Below are positions 8,845 through 17,231 of a stretch of DNA of 64,000 bases, piece by piece. How positions within the stretch are numbered: position 1 is the first letter of the stretch; every line of letters begins with the position of its first letter. The notes beneath the pieces were generated by a model. It saw only the letters and a list, made by a program, of their open reading frames with translations. It ran no database searches and was not told the origin of the DNA. The stretch is from Gemmatimonadota bacterium. Lineage in GTDB: Bacteria > Latescibacterota > UBA2968 > GCA-2709665. The stretch lies in the NCBI GenBank assembly GCA_028877215.1, contig JAPPFJ010000031.1, forward strand, positions 1 to 64,000. The letters run 5' to 3'. The position numbers and the translations under genes were made by a program.

Positions 8845-9858
8845 TTGCGGGTTCTTGCGACGGGGGCGACCGGACGAATCGGGCAGCATCTGGTGCGCGC
8901 GCTGACCGATGCCGGGCATGCCGTCAGGGCGCTGGTGATGCCCAATGACAACAAGGCGGCGAAGCTGGCGGCGAACGTGGAAGTCGTCTTCGGACGGCTC
9001 GAGGAACCCGCCTCGCTCGGACCCGCCGTGGACGGCGTGGACGCCGTTTTTCACCTCGCCGGCGCGTTGACGTCACGAGGCTGCCGCGAGGAGGAATTCG
9101 TCCGGGTCAACGTCCAGGGCACGTTTCGCCTGCTGAAAGCAGTCCGCGACCAGACACGCAAACCGGCTCACTTTGTCTACGCCAGCAGCGATGCCGTCTA
9201 TTTCGAAAAGCCGGATGAGGACGCCCGTTACCTTCCGGTGGACGAAGATTATCCCCTGATGTCGGGTTCGGTCTACGGCGCCAGCAAGATTGGCGCGGAG
9301 GAACTCTGTTGGAGCTTCAGCCGCGGCTTTGGGATTCCCGTAACGGTCCTGCGATTCGGCGCAACCGCGGATGCCATGGAATTGGTCGATCCGAACAGCG
9401 TATTCGCGCGCTGGCTGTTTCTGCGCGCTGCGATCGCCCACACCGGAGCGACGGCGGCGGCGAATGGAGCGCAATCGAAGACGCGGGCGGCACTGAAATC
9501 GCTTGATACCGGTGGCGAGCAGCTTGTCGTTTACGCTGACTGCGACGGCAACCCCGAAGTGCGCCAATGGGCGGACGCCCGTGATATCGCCGCGGGATGT
9601 CTTCGCGTACTGGGGGCGGAGGTGGCGGTGGGAAAGGCATTCAATATGGGAGGACGCGAACCGCACTGCGCGGAGGCGTTCGTTGACTTTCTGGCTGCTC
9701 GGCTGGAATTGCCCCATGTAAAGGCCTGCATTCCGACCGCGAGACGGCCCTGGTTCATTACCAGCGGCATGGCGGAACGATTGCTGGGCTATGAAGCCCG
9801 GTACAGCGTTTACGATATGGTGGAGGACGCTATTCAGATGCGGGAGACGCCCGTATGA
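8845..9858 (+). CDS. NAD-dependent epimerase/dehydratase family protein
   Basis: This 337-residue extended SDR protein has an N-terminal Rossmann motif ATGATGRIG, an acidic region after beta-2, VFHLAGAL, VYASSDAVYF and a catalytic YGASK (tyrosine and lysine three residues apart). The start is a TTG at 8845 placed by the strong AGGGAGG at 8831-8837. It resembles uronate dehydrogenase and UDP-sugar epimerase relatives, which would fit oxidation or epimerisation of sugars released by the upstream lyase. The last four bases overlap the next gene, indicating translational coupling. Confidence 0.85.
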   Translation: MRVLATGATGRIGQHLVRALTDAGHAVRALVMPNDNKAAKLAANVEVVFGRLEEPASLGPAVDGVDAVFHLAGALTSRGCREEEFVRVNVQGTFRLLKAVRDQTRKPAHFVYASSDAVYFEKPDEDARYLPVDEDYPLMSGSVYGASKIGAEELCWSFSRGFGIPVTVLRFGATADAMELVDPNSVFARWLFLRAAIAHTGATAAANGAQSKTRAALKSLDTGGEQLVVYADCDGNPEVRQWADARDIAAGCLRVLGAEVAVGKAFNMGGREPHCAEAFVDFLAARLELPHVKACIPTARRPWFITSGMAERLLGYEARYSVYDMVEDAIQMRETPV

Positions 9859-10622
9859 ACCTTGCGTGCTGTGTATGGGCTATCGAGGGATCCGAAAACC
9901 GGGTCGCGGCGCGTGCGGCCGCGTTGGGGTTCGAGTGGATCGACGTAAGGCCGTTCGCTTTTTCGTCTGACGGAGCACGGCGGAGAATCCGGGAGCACGG
10001 GCTTTCGGTTTCCTGTATCGCGGCATCGTTCGGTATGCCGGAAGGCGCCCGGCTGAGCAGTCCCGATCGCGACGCCCGGTTGGGAGCCGCTTCCTATCTC
10101 GATCGGACGCTGGATTTCGGCGCATCCCTGGGCGCGTCCGCAGCATACGTCGTTCCGGATGAAGACCCGTCGTCTCTGGACAGATACGCGGCGGCATTGG
10201 AAAGGCTGGCCGAACGGGGAGACGAACTGGGCGTGAGCGTATGCGTGGAACATTTCCCCGATACCGCGCTGCCTACGGCCTCCGGGACGATTGCGTACCT
10301 AAGGGAAATTGGGCATCCCAACCTGTTTCTGCTTCTGGATATCGGCCACGCGCAGATGTCCGGCGAAGACGCAACAGAGGTGATTTCGGACGCGGGCCCG
10401 CTGCTGGGATACGTGCATCTGGACGACAATGACGGTTCGCGCGACCTGCATCTTGGCCTGACGGACGGTATTCTGACCGAAGCAGCGCTGGCTGATACGG
10501 TTTCCGCCCTTGCCGATATCGGTTACCGCGGGAATCTGAGTCTCGAGTTACATCCGGAATTGCCCGATCCGCTCGATGCCCTCGGGCGAAGCCGGGAGAT
10601 CGTTCTGAACGCGATGGGGTGA
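9855..10622 (+). CDS. Sugar phosphate isomerase/epimerase (xylose isomerase-like TIM barrel)
   Basis: This 255-residue protein fits the AP-endonuclease-2/xylose-isomerase-like TIM barrel family. Metal-ligand glutamates and histidines are visible in VCVEHFP, LLLDIGHAQMSG, GYVHLDDNDGSRDLHLG and LSLELHPE. It overlaps the epimerase gene by ATGA. Family members isomerise or epimerise keto sugars and inositol derivatives; the substrate here is not determined. It is the last gene of the lyase operon and is followed by a long inverted repeat. Confidence 0.85.
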   Translation: MNLACCVWAIEGSENRVAARAAALGFEWIDVRPFAFSSDGARRRIREHGLSVSCIAASFGMPEGARLSSPDRDARLGAASYLDRTLDFGASLGASAAYVVPDEDPSSLDRYAAALERLAERGDELGVSVCVEHFPDTALPTASGTIAYLREIGHPNLFLLLDIGHAQMSGEDATEVISDAGPLLGYVHLDDNDGSRDLHLGLTDGILTEAALADTVSALADIGYRGNLSLELHPELPDPLDALGRSREIVLNAMG

Positions 10623-10673
10623 AGGGCGGACATTATCCGAAATCCGCGGCGGGACGACAACAGCATGTGGTTC

Positions 10674-10723
10674 ATACCTGCGTGTGGTCCGTGCGGGTTT
10701 GCCATCAATAGAAACGCAGGTAT
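10674..10723. repeat. Perfect 10-bp inverted repeat between convergent genes
   Basis: ATACCTGCGT (10674-10683) is repeated in inverse as ACGCAGGTAT (10714-10723) with 30 bases between. It lies in the short space between the 3' ends of two convergent genes (10622 and 10728). No T-run follows either arm. It may be a structural terminator, or a recombination or protein-binding site. Confidence 0.45.
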
Positions 10724-10727
10724 TGAT

Positions 10728-10994
10728 TCAGACCCTGTGTTTGGGAGGGCGAGCCGGAACGCCTGCGAGCATGCCCTGAGCGCTTATGTCTTCATCGATG
10801 TCGGGCCAACGGACTCCTATCCCATCGCCGATAATTTCGTAGTTGGCGCGTTCCTCCGGTGTGGCCTCCGACAGCCGCCACGACCAGACAAGAGGAACAC
10901 TGATTGTGCGACCGTCTACAAAGTCAGCTGTGATGGAGTCGTCAGTAACCCGGACAAGCTGAATTCTCGGTTCTGAACTACCCGCAATGTTCAT
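10728..10994 (-). CDS. DUF2442 domain-containing protein
   Basis: This 88-residue protein carries the DUF2442 pattern: 'VRVTDDSITADFVDGRTISVPL', W-SWRLSEATPEERANYEI and the closing GIGVRWPDIDEDIS. It overlaps the upstream DUF4160 gene by 17 bp, and GGAG precedes its ATG. The DUF4160-DUF2442 pairing is very common and behaves as a mobile two-gene module of toxin-antitoxin-like organisation. A biochemical role for this pair has not been shown to my knowledge. Confidence 0.85.
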   Translation of the reverse strand: MNIAGSSEPRIQLVRVTDDSITADFVDGRTISVPLVWSWRLSEATPEERANYEIIGDGIGVRWPDIDEDISAQGMLAGVPARPPKHRV

Positions 10995-11214
10995 CCCAGT
11001 TCTCCAGGATCAGAATTACATTCGCGCGGATTGCTCTACGAATTCGGTTGAGTTCATGAGGCGAAAAACCCTGATTCTTGCAAAGACTGATCGGTTCGAG
11101 CCAGAATTTGCAGATCCGTTTTTCCCGCTGAACGTGTACATGTTTCGGTTCATTGCAGTCGAAGCTGAAGAAGAAGAATCGATAGGGACCGGTAATGTCT
11201 CTGATAGTTGGCAT
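10978..11214 (-). CDS. DUF4160 domain-containing protein
   Basis: This 78-residue protein has MPTIRDITGPYRFFFFS, then EPKHVHV, KFWLEPISL and 'GFSPHELNRIRR', all hallmarks of DUF4160. The reading frame is open 70 codons further upstream, but the family begins at MPTI, so ATG 11214 is the start. It forms an overlapping pair with DUF2442. The base composition is visibly more AT-rich than in the flanking genes, consistent with acquisition by transfer. Confidence 0.85.
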   Translation of the reverse strand: MPTIRDITGPYRFFFFSFDCNEPKHVHVQREKRICKFWLEPISLCKNQGFSPHELNRIRRAIRANVILILENWDEHCG

Positions 11215-11524
11215 TCTTGCAGATATCGACCCAGCAATCCAAAGATTAGCGAAAATCCGCCACAATGGCAACGGTTCAGTGTTGAGTCGGATGTCCATGA
11301 CCTGAGACAGCCGGTCAGAATTCGCGTATGTAATCCCGTGAATATATGCCGAATTATTATTGAAATCAATAGAGTTCAAGTTGCCCGATAAGGACCTGCA
11401 ATAAGGGAGTCTACCAATATTCAATTGGCGCCATCGAAGGCAGGTGAGTCAAAGCCAATGAACGATCCACTGTCTCTCCGTAGAGGGCAGACGAGTCAAT
11501 TCATCCACGATTGAAGAGGCCAGA
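11215..11524. other. Intergenic region, no gene seen
   Basis: This 310-bp AT-richer stretch separates the DUF4160/DUF2442 pair from the DUF362 gene. I see no RNA gene or convincing promoter. GAAGAGG near 11513-11519 is the ribosome site of the next gene. Confidence 0.5.
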
Positions 11525-12631
11525 ATGCGAATAGACAGCGACAGAGTCTACCTGTTTCGAGCCCAGATTGAGGGAAACGAGGCGCCATTCGAGGCATACA
11601 GGGACCTTGCCCACGCGGCCTTGCGCCACGTGGACCTCGCGCTGCCGGAAGAGGGAACGGTGCTGCTCAAGCCGAATGCAACCGTCCTGTTTCCAGCGGA
11701 GAAACGAATCGTGACCCACCCGGGCTTTCTTGCGGGCATGGCCGACGCGCTCGTGGAGAAAGGCGTCGATGCCGGCAGGCTGGTGGTCGCGGACGGACAA
11801 TCCGGAGAACAACCGGAAAACGGGAATACGTGGAAGGGCGCCGGGTACACGAGGATGGCGGACAGCCGAGAGTTGACGTTAACCGAGTTGAATGACCGCC
11901 CCAGCCGGAATGTGCCGGTGCCCGGCGGGGTGGTTTTCGATGCCTATCCCATTTATCGGGACGTGACCGATTGCGCGTTCTTCTTCAATGTGCCGCTGGC
12001 GAAGTGCCACAACCTGGGATGTACGACCCTGGCAATCAAGAATCTGATGGGTATCCTGGCGCGGCCGGAACGCCACCTGTGTCATATACAGGACGTTGAC
12101 CGGCCGCACGAGAACGGGATCTGGCGGCTGACGGACAGCGGGTTGAGTCTGTTTGAAGACCGGTTCTACCACAAATTGTGCGACTTGGTGGCCGCCCTTC
12201 GTTCCCTGAATATTCCCCGGCTTTGCATGGTCGACGGGCTTGTCGGACGGGACGGTACCGCGTTCAATGAGGGCGAAAATTATCCGCTGGGGTGGACCCT
12301 GATCGGCGAGAACGAGGTCCACGTCGATGCCGTTGCGACGTACCTGATGGGCCTGGACCCCGAGACGACACCCTATCTCAGATTCGCAGTCCAGCGCGGA
12401 CTGGGCAGCAACAGGCTGGATGAGATCGAGGTGGTGGATCTGGCGGATGGCGGGGCGATGGACCCGCGGGCGCTGGCACGGATCCGATCGAAGAGGGTTT
12501 TGATGCCGATCGCCCGTTACGAGGGCGGCTATTATGATCGGTACCGAGCAGACGGTTCCGTTGTACCCTGGCGGATTGACGATGTGAACGAACAGCGACG
12601 CTCGGACGGATTGGAACCCGTTGAGACGTAG
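11525..12631 (+). CDS. DUF362 domain-containing protein
   Basis: This 368-residue protein matches DUF362: VLLKPNATVLFPAEKRIVTHP near the start, a conserved FNVPLAKCHNLGC segment and the lysine-rich 'LAIKNLMG' motif. Some DUF362 proteins carry 4Fe-4S ferredoxin domains, but this one does not. The family function is unsettled. It precedes the S9 peptidase by 51 bp in the same direction, so the two may be co-transcribed. Confidence 0.8.
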   Translation: MRIDSDRVYLFRAQIEGNEAPFEAYRDLAHAALRHVDLALPEEGTVLLKPNATVLFPAEKRIVTHPGFLAGMADALVEKGVDAGRLVVADGQSGEQPENGNTWKGAGYTRMADSRELTLTELNDRPSRNVPVPGGVVFDAYPIYRDVTDCAFFFNVPLAKCHNLGCTTLAIKNLMGILARPERHLCHIQDVDRPHENGIWRLTDSGLSLFEDRFYHKLCDLVAALRSLNIPRLCMVDGLVGRDGTAFNEGENYPLGWTLIGENEVHVDAVATYLMGLDPETTPYLRFAVQRGLGSNRLDEIEVVDLADGGAMDPRALARIRSKRVLMPIARYEGGYYDRYRADGSVVPWRIDDVNEQRRSDGLEPVET

Positions 12632-12682
12632 CCCGGGCAATCCCACCGAAGCCACTGCTTGTCAACCTGACACGAAGGCAAG

Positions 12683-15049
12683 ATGAATCAGGCCTCTGAA
12701 GCACCCGAATACCGGATGCCACCGGTAGAAATCTCGGCGCTGTTGGACGCGCAAACCACACCGGACATCAGCGTCGATCCCAATGGGCGGTGGATGCTCG
12801 TTCTTGCGAAGCCGAGCCTGCCGCCCATTTTGGAACTGGCCCGACCGGAATTGCGTCTGGCGGGAATGCGCATCGACCCCGACGCCAACGGTCTCAGCCG
12901 GTCCGGGTATTACACGGGGCTGACGCTGAAACGGATTTCGGATGGCAGGGAACGCCAGTTGAGGGGTCTGCCGAAGGGAGGCCGCATCGGGTGGCCGCGA
13001 TGGGCGCCGGACGGGAGCCGTGTCGCCTTTACGGTTCGCGACGGACCGGGAATCAAGCTCTGGTGGGCCGACGTGGACTCAGGTGTTGCGCAGCAGGCGT
13101 CGGAGATCCGTTTAAATGGCATCTTCGGCGCGCCATTCACCTGGATACCATCCGGTCCGGGGCGCGTCCCTTCGCTGATCGTCCGGGCTGTTCCGGAGGA
13201 ACGGGGCGAAGTCCCGGAAGCGCCTCGGGTTCCGCAGGGTCCCGAGATCCGTGAAAACACGGGCCAACTGGCGCCGTCACGAACCTGGCAGGACCTGCTG
13301 ACAGGGGCGCATGACGAAACGCTCTTCGAATACTATGCAACCTCCCGGCTGGTTGTAATTGCACCGGATGGAAGCGAGCGGTACGTGGGCGCGCCCGGTG
13401 TCATCCGCCGTGCCGAGCCGGCGCCGGGAGGCTGCCACCTGCTGGTGGAAACCCTCCACCGACCATTTTCGTACCTGGTGCCGCACTATCGATTTCCTGT
13501 CCGGATTGAAGTATGGCATCTGGACGGCCGGCTGATTCGCGAACTGGTCGATGCACCCCTGGCGGAGAACGTACCGATCGCTTTCGACGCCGTACGTGAT
13601 GGACCGCGCTCGTTCCGGTGGCGTAACGACGCGGAGGCGACGGTGTGCTGGGTGGAGGCGCAGGATTGCGGCGACCCGGCAGCAGAGACGGACATCCGGG
13701 ATCGCGTGTACACGCTTTCCGAGCCCTTCGATCGCGCACCGGCGTTGTTGCAATCTCTCGAGCTCCGTTACGCCGGGGTTACGTGGGGAGACGGCGCGAT
13801 GGCGCTGGTGACCGAGCGCTGGTGGAAGACCCGCCGGACGAGGACCTGGCGGTTTTCCCCGGACGCGGATTCCCGCGACCGGGAGCTGCTCTTCGACCGG
13901 TCTTGGGAAGACCGGTACGGTGATCCGGGTACGCCGGTGACGACGTCGAACCCCGCAGGGCGGAGGGTGTTGCTGACGGTTGACGACGGCCGACACCTTC
14001 TCCTCGCGGGCGGCGGGGCGTCTCCGGAGGGGGATTTCCCGTTCCTGGACAGGTTCGATCTGAAAACGAAATCGGTGGAACGGATCTGGCAGTGCGAACC
14101 CCCGTATTATGAACAGCCCGTCAGGTTGATCGATGAGGCCGATGGTCTGCTGTTGACGCTTCAGGAAACGGCACAGCGTCCGCCAAACCTGTTTTTACGG
14201 ACGCTGGAGACAGGGAACATCCGGCAACTGACTGCATTTCCGCACCCGGCGCCGCAGCTGTCGAAAGTGCGGAAGGAAATCATCCGTTACCGGCGGGCGG
14301 ACGGGACCGGCCTGAACGGCACCCTGTATCTGCCGCCAGGGTATTCAGATGACGACGGTCCGCTGCCCTTGCTGATGTGGGCGTATCCGCGTGAGTACAA
14401 AAGCGCCGGTGCGGCCGCGCAGATGACGGGCTCCCGGTATCGATTCACTCGTGTGACCTGGACGTCCCCGCTGCCCTGGTTGACGCAGGGATACGCGGTC
14501 CTGGACGGACCTTCCATGCCGATTGTTGAACAAGACGGCGTGGAAGCCAACGATTCGTACGTGACCCAGTTGGCATCCAGCGCAGAAGCGGCCGTGAAAG
14601 AAGTCGTGCGCCGGGGTGTTGCGGACCGCGACCGCATTGCGATCGGCGGACATTCCTACGGCGGATTTATGGCAGCGAATCTCCTGGCGCACAGCGATCT
14701 GTTCAAGGCGGGAATCGCCCGGAGCGGTGCATACAACCGTACGCTGACGCCGTTTGGTTTTCAGTCTGAAGAGCGTACGCTCTGGCAGGCGCCGGAGGTC
14801 TATCATGCCATGTCGGCATTCATGCATGCCGACAAGATCAAGGCGCCGCTGTTGTTGATTCATGGCCAGGCCGACAACAATTCCGGGACATTTCCCATGC
14901 AGAGCGAGCGGCTATATAACGCGCTGAAGGGTCACGGCGCGACAACCCGACTGGTGATGCTGCCCCACGAGAGCCACGGATACACCGCCCGTGAGTCGGT
15001 CATGCATGTGTTCTGGGAAATGACGGAATGGCTGGCACGACACCTCTGA
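12683..15049 (+). CDS. S9 family prolyl-oligopeptidase-type serine peptidase
   Basis: This 788-residue protein has an N-terminal seven-bladed propeller-like region (about 30-520), including WAPDGSRVAFTVRDGP, and a C-terminal alpha/beta-hydrolase domain. The triad is visible: Ser in GGHSYGGF near 657, Asp in HGQADNN near 729 and His in PHESHGY near 764. The architecture and the long linker resemble the S9D (glutamyl endopeptidase) branch. No signal peptide is visible, although many S9D relatives are exported. It probably degrades peptides in the cytoplasm or envelope. Confidence 0.85.
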   Translation: MNQASEAPEYRMPPVEISALLDAQTTPDISVDPNGRWMLVLAKPSLPPILELARPELRLAGMRIDPDANGLSRSGYYTGLTLKRISDGRERQLRGLPKGGRIGWPRWAPDGSRVAFTVRDGPGIKLWWADVDSGVAQQASEIRLNGIFGAPFTWIPSGPGRVPSLIVRAVPEERGEVPEAPRVPQGPEIRENTGQLAPSRTWQDLLTGAHDETLFEYYATSRLVVIAPDGSERYVGAPGVIRRAEPAPGGCHLLVETLHRPFSYLVPHYRFPVRIEVWHLDGRLIRELVDAPLAENVPIAFDAVRDGPRSFRWRNDAEATVCWVEAQDCGDPAAETDIRDRVYTLSEPFDRAPALLQSLELRYAGVTWGDGAMALVTERWWKTRRTRTWRFSPDADSRDRELLFDRSWEDRYGDPGTPVTTSNPAGRRVLLTVDDGRHLLLAGGGASPEGDFPFLDRFDLKTKSVERIWQCEPPYYEQPVRLIDEADGLLLTLQETAQRPPNLFLRTLETGNIRQLTAFPHPAPQLSKVRKEIIRYRRADGTGLNGTLYLPPGYSDDDGPLPLLMWAYPREYKSAGAAAQMTGSRYRFTRVTWTSPLPWLTQGYAVLDGPSMPIVEQDGVEANDSYVTQLASSAEAAVKEVVRRGVADRDRIAIGGHSYGGFMAANLLAHSDLFKAGIARSGAYNRTLTPFGFQSEERTLWQAPEVYHAMSAFMHADKIKAPLLLIHGQADNNSGTFPMQSERLYNALKGHGATTRLVMLPHESHGYTARESVMHVFWEMTEWLARHL

Positions 15050-15086
15050 GAGACCACGCAGTAAACCCGTTTAAGGGTTGAAGAGA

Positions 15087-16502
15087 ATGACAGATAAAGC
15101 GCGGACGGCGAAGGGATCTTCGGATCCGAACAGGGCGCCGGTTTTCGGCGAACTCCGGTCGTTGCTGGGCGATCGGATGAGGACGGACGAGGGCATCCGG
15201 GAAGCCCACGCGGGCGACGCTTCGTATCATAAGCCCAGGTTGCCGGATGCTGTGGTCTTTCCCGCCTGCAATGACGAAGTGTCGAAGATTGTGAAACTCT
15301 GTGCCCGATACCGGACACCGGTCGTGCCGTTTGGTACGGGAACGGCCGTGGAAGGTGGAATCGTCGCTGTACAGGGTGGCGTGTGCATCGATTTAAGCCG
15401 TATGAACCGTATCTTGAGGGTCGGCATGGCCGACCTGGACGCAACGGTGGAGGCCGGCGTAACGAGAAAGCAGCTTAACCGGCATCTGGCGGAAGCGGGG
15501 ACGGGACTGTACTTTCCGGTGGATCCCGGAGCGGACGCCTCCCTGGGAGGAATGACGGCGACACGGGCGTCGGGCAGTGCGGCGGTGGGATACGGAACGA
15601 TGAGGGAAAACGTCCTGGGGCTGACGGTCATACTGGCTGACGGCAGCATCGTTCACGCAGGGGGACGGGCGAGGAAATCGTCCGCCGGTTACGACCTGGC
15701 GCATTTGTTCGTCGGATGCGAGGGCACACTGGGTGTCATTACCGAGGTGACGCTGAAGCTGGCGAGGGTCCCTGAGGCTGTATCCGCGGCGGTCTGCGCG
15801 TTCCCTGACATTTCTTCGGCGGTAAACGCGGTTATTGAATTGATGTCGACGGGAATAGAAATGACGCGGATCGAGCTTCTCGACGAAGTTCAGATGGGCG
15901 CGATCAACGCGTATTCCGGCTTCGACTACAAAGTGGCGCCAACCCTGTTTTTCGAGTTCCACGGTTCCGAATCGTCGGTTGCCGAACGCGTGGCGGCGGC
16001 CGGGCCGGTCACGGACAGGCACGGCGGCGAGGACTTTCGCAAGGCAACCGGACAGAAAGAACGCGACAGGCTCTGGCAGGCGCGGTACGACGCCTATTAC
16101 GCGTCACAGACCATGCGGCCGGGTTCGGTGGGGTTCGTGACGGACGTGTGCGTCCCGGTTTCAAGACTGGCGGATTGTATCCTGAAGACCAAAGAAGAGC
16201 TGAAGACGTCGACCCTGATTGCGCCCCTGTTCGGGCACGTCGGCGACGGAAATTTCCACGTCGTTTTCCTGATCGATCCGAATCGCCCCGAAGAGCTTGC
16301 CGAAGCGCGTAAATTCGGCGAACGGATCGTCGAATTCGCCCTGGAAATGGGCGGAACGTGTACAGGTGAACACGGGATCGGTTTGGGTAAACTGGCAGCA
16401 CTTGAGCAGGAACATGGCGAAGGGGTAAGGGTCATGCAGGCCATCAAGAAAGCACTGGATCCGCTCAACATCATGAATCCGGGAAAGGTCGTGAAGGTTT
16501 GA
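15087..16502 (+). CDS. FAD-binding oxidoreductase (GlcD/D-lactate dehydrogenase family)
   Basis: This 471-residue flavoprotein has a PCMH-type FAD domain with VVPFGTGTAVEGG, PVDPGADASLGGM and 'RENVLGLTVILADGSI'. Its C-terminal FAD-oxidase domain carries GHVGDGNFHVVF and TGEHGIGLGK and ends in LDPLNIMNPGKV. Relatives oxidise D-2-hydroxy acids such as D-lactate or glycolate and pass electrons to the membrane chain. A partner Fe-S subunit (GlcF) is not adjacent, which favours a single-subunit D-lactate dehydrogenase type. ATG 15087 was preferred to an in-frame TTG nine bases upstream. Confidence 0.85.
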   Translation: MTDKARTAKGSSDPNRAPVFGELRSLLGDRMRTDEGIREAHAGDASYHKPRLPDAVVFPACNDEVSKIVKLCARYRTPVVPFGTGTAVEGGIVAVQGGVCIDLSRMNRILRVGMADLDATVEAGVTRKQLNRHLAEAGTGLYFPVDPGADASLGGMTATRASGSAAVGYGTMRENVLGLTVILADGSIVHAGGRARKSSAGYDLAHLFVGCEGTLGVITEVTLKLARVPEAVSAAVCAFPDISSAVNAVIELMSTGIEMTRIELLDEVQMGAINAYSGFDYKVAPTLFFEFHGSESSVAERVAAAGPVTDRHGGEDFRKATGQKERDRLWQARYDAYYASQTMRPGSVGFVTDVCVPVSRLADCILKTKEELKTSTLIAPLFGHVGDGNFHVVFLIDPNRPEELAEARKFGERIVEFALEMGGTCTGEHGIGLGKLAALEQEHGEGVRVMQAIKKALDPLNIMNPGKVVKV

Positions 16503-16534
16503 GATCCAAAGCACCCGACAGAAAATCAGCAATA

Positions 16535-16590
16535 TTGAATAATTATTCTTGACTTTTAAACTTTTTTTTATATTTTTCGAATAATTATCC
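16535..16590 (+). promoter_or_regulatory. Two ARG boxes and argR promoter
   Basis: Box 1 has the perfect palindrome GAATAATTATTC (16537-16548) in TTGAATAATTATTCTT. Box 2 is CGAATAATTATCC (16578-16590). Both match the classical ARG box (TGAATNNNNATTCA), and their centres are 42 bp apart, about four helical turns. A likely -35 TTGACT (16549-16554) abuts box 1, and a -10-like TATTTT (16571-16576) lies between the boxes. The arrangement predicts autorepression of the whole arg operon by ArgR. Confidence 0.85.
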
Positions 16591-16610
16591 TTAATATGGA
16601 ATAAAATTTA

Positions 16611-17075
16611 ATGGGTGAAAAAGAGGAACGGCAGCGGCGGATTCTCACCGTCATTGCTTCCCATGCAATCGGGACCCAGAGGGCGTTAAGCGAAGCACTC
16701 AGCGCCGCTGGAATTTCCACCACACAGTCCACGCTCTCGAAGGACCTGAAACAGTTGGGTATCGTCAAATCGCCGGACGGCGAAGGGGGCTTCCGCTATC
16801 GACCGCCGACTGAAGACGCGCGGCCTTATGGCAGTGGCTCGGATCTGCTCGCGAGGGAGTTACGGGATTTTGTCGTCGAAACGGGAGGGGCGGGGCATAC
16901 GCTCGTCTTGAAGACGATAACAGGACACGCGCAGGGTGTGTGCGAAGCCATCGACCGGGCGGGATGGACCGAGGTCGTGGGGACGATCGCGGGAGAAAAC
17001 ACGATTTTCATCCTGTGCCAATCCGTGGAAGAACGAGAATTGCTGAAGGAGCGGATTCTTGAGATTTCTCAATGA
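16611..17075 (+). CDS. argR: Arginine repressor ArgR
   Basis: This 154-residue protein has the ArgR winged-helix start (RQRRILTVIASHAIGTQRALSEAL, TQSTLSKDLKQLGIVK) and a C-terminal oligomerisation/arginine-binding domain (HTLVLKTITGHAQGV, VVGTIAGENTIFILC). It senses arginine and represses biosynthesis genes through ARG boxes, two of which surround its own promoter. One oddity: the usual GDD pair that contacts arginine in characterised ArgR/AhrC proteins reads GEN here. It heads the arginine operon. Confidence 0.93.
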   Translation: MGEKEERQRRILTVIASHAIGTQRALSEALSAAGISTTQSTLSKDLKQLGIVKSPDGEGGFRYRPPTEDARPYGSGSDLLARELRDFVVETGGAGHTLVLKTITGHAQGVCEAIDRAGWTEVVGTIAGENTIFILCQSVEERELLKERILEISQ

Positions 17076-17231
17076 CGGGGACGAAACAGTCAATCGCATA
17101 CCGGGCGACGAGGCAATTCGGGTTGCGACGTCGTCGAAAGGACCGGGAGTGAAGTACCGGGCGCGTCCTCAGCTGAGCGCTTGTGAACCCCCGACGCGGG
17201 CGTGTAAATCAAGACCTGCGGGAGGATTCAC

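Noticed and set aside
16531..16610. AT-rich stretch as a replication origin
   Set aside because: The AT-rich bases are explained by two ARG boxes and a promoter; no DnaA boxes or dnaA/dnaN neighbours are seen.
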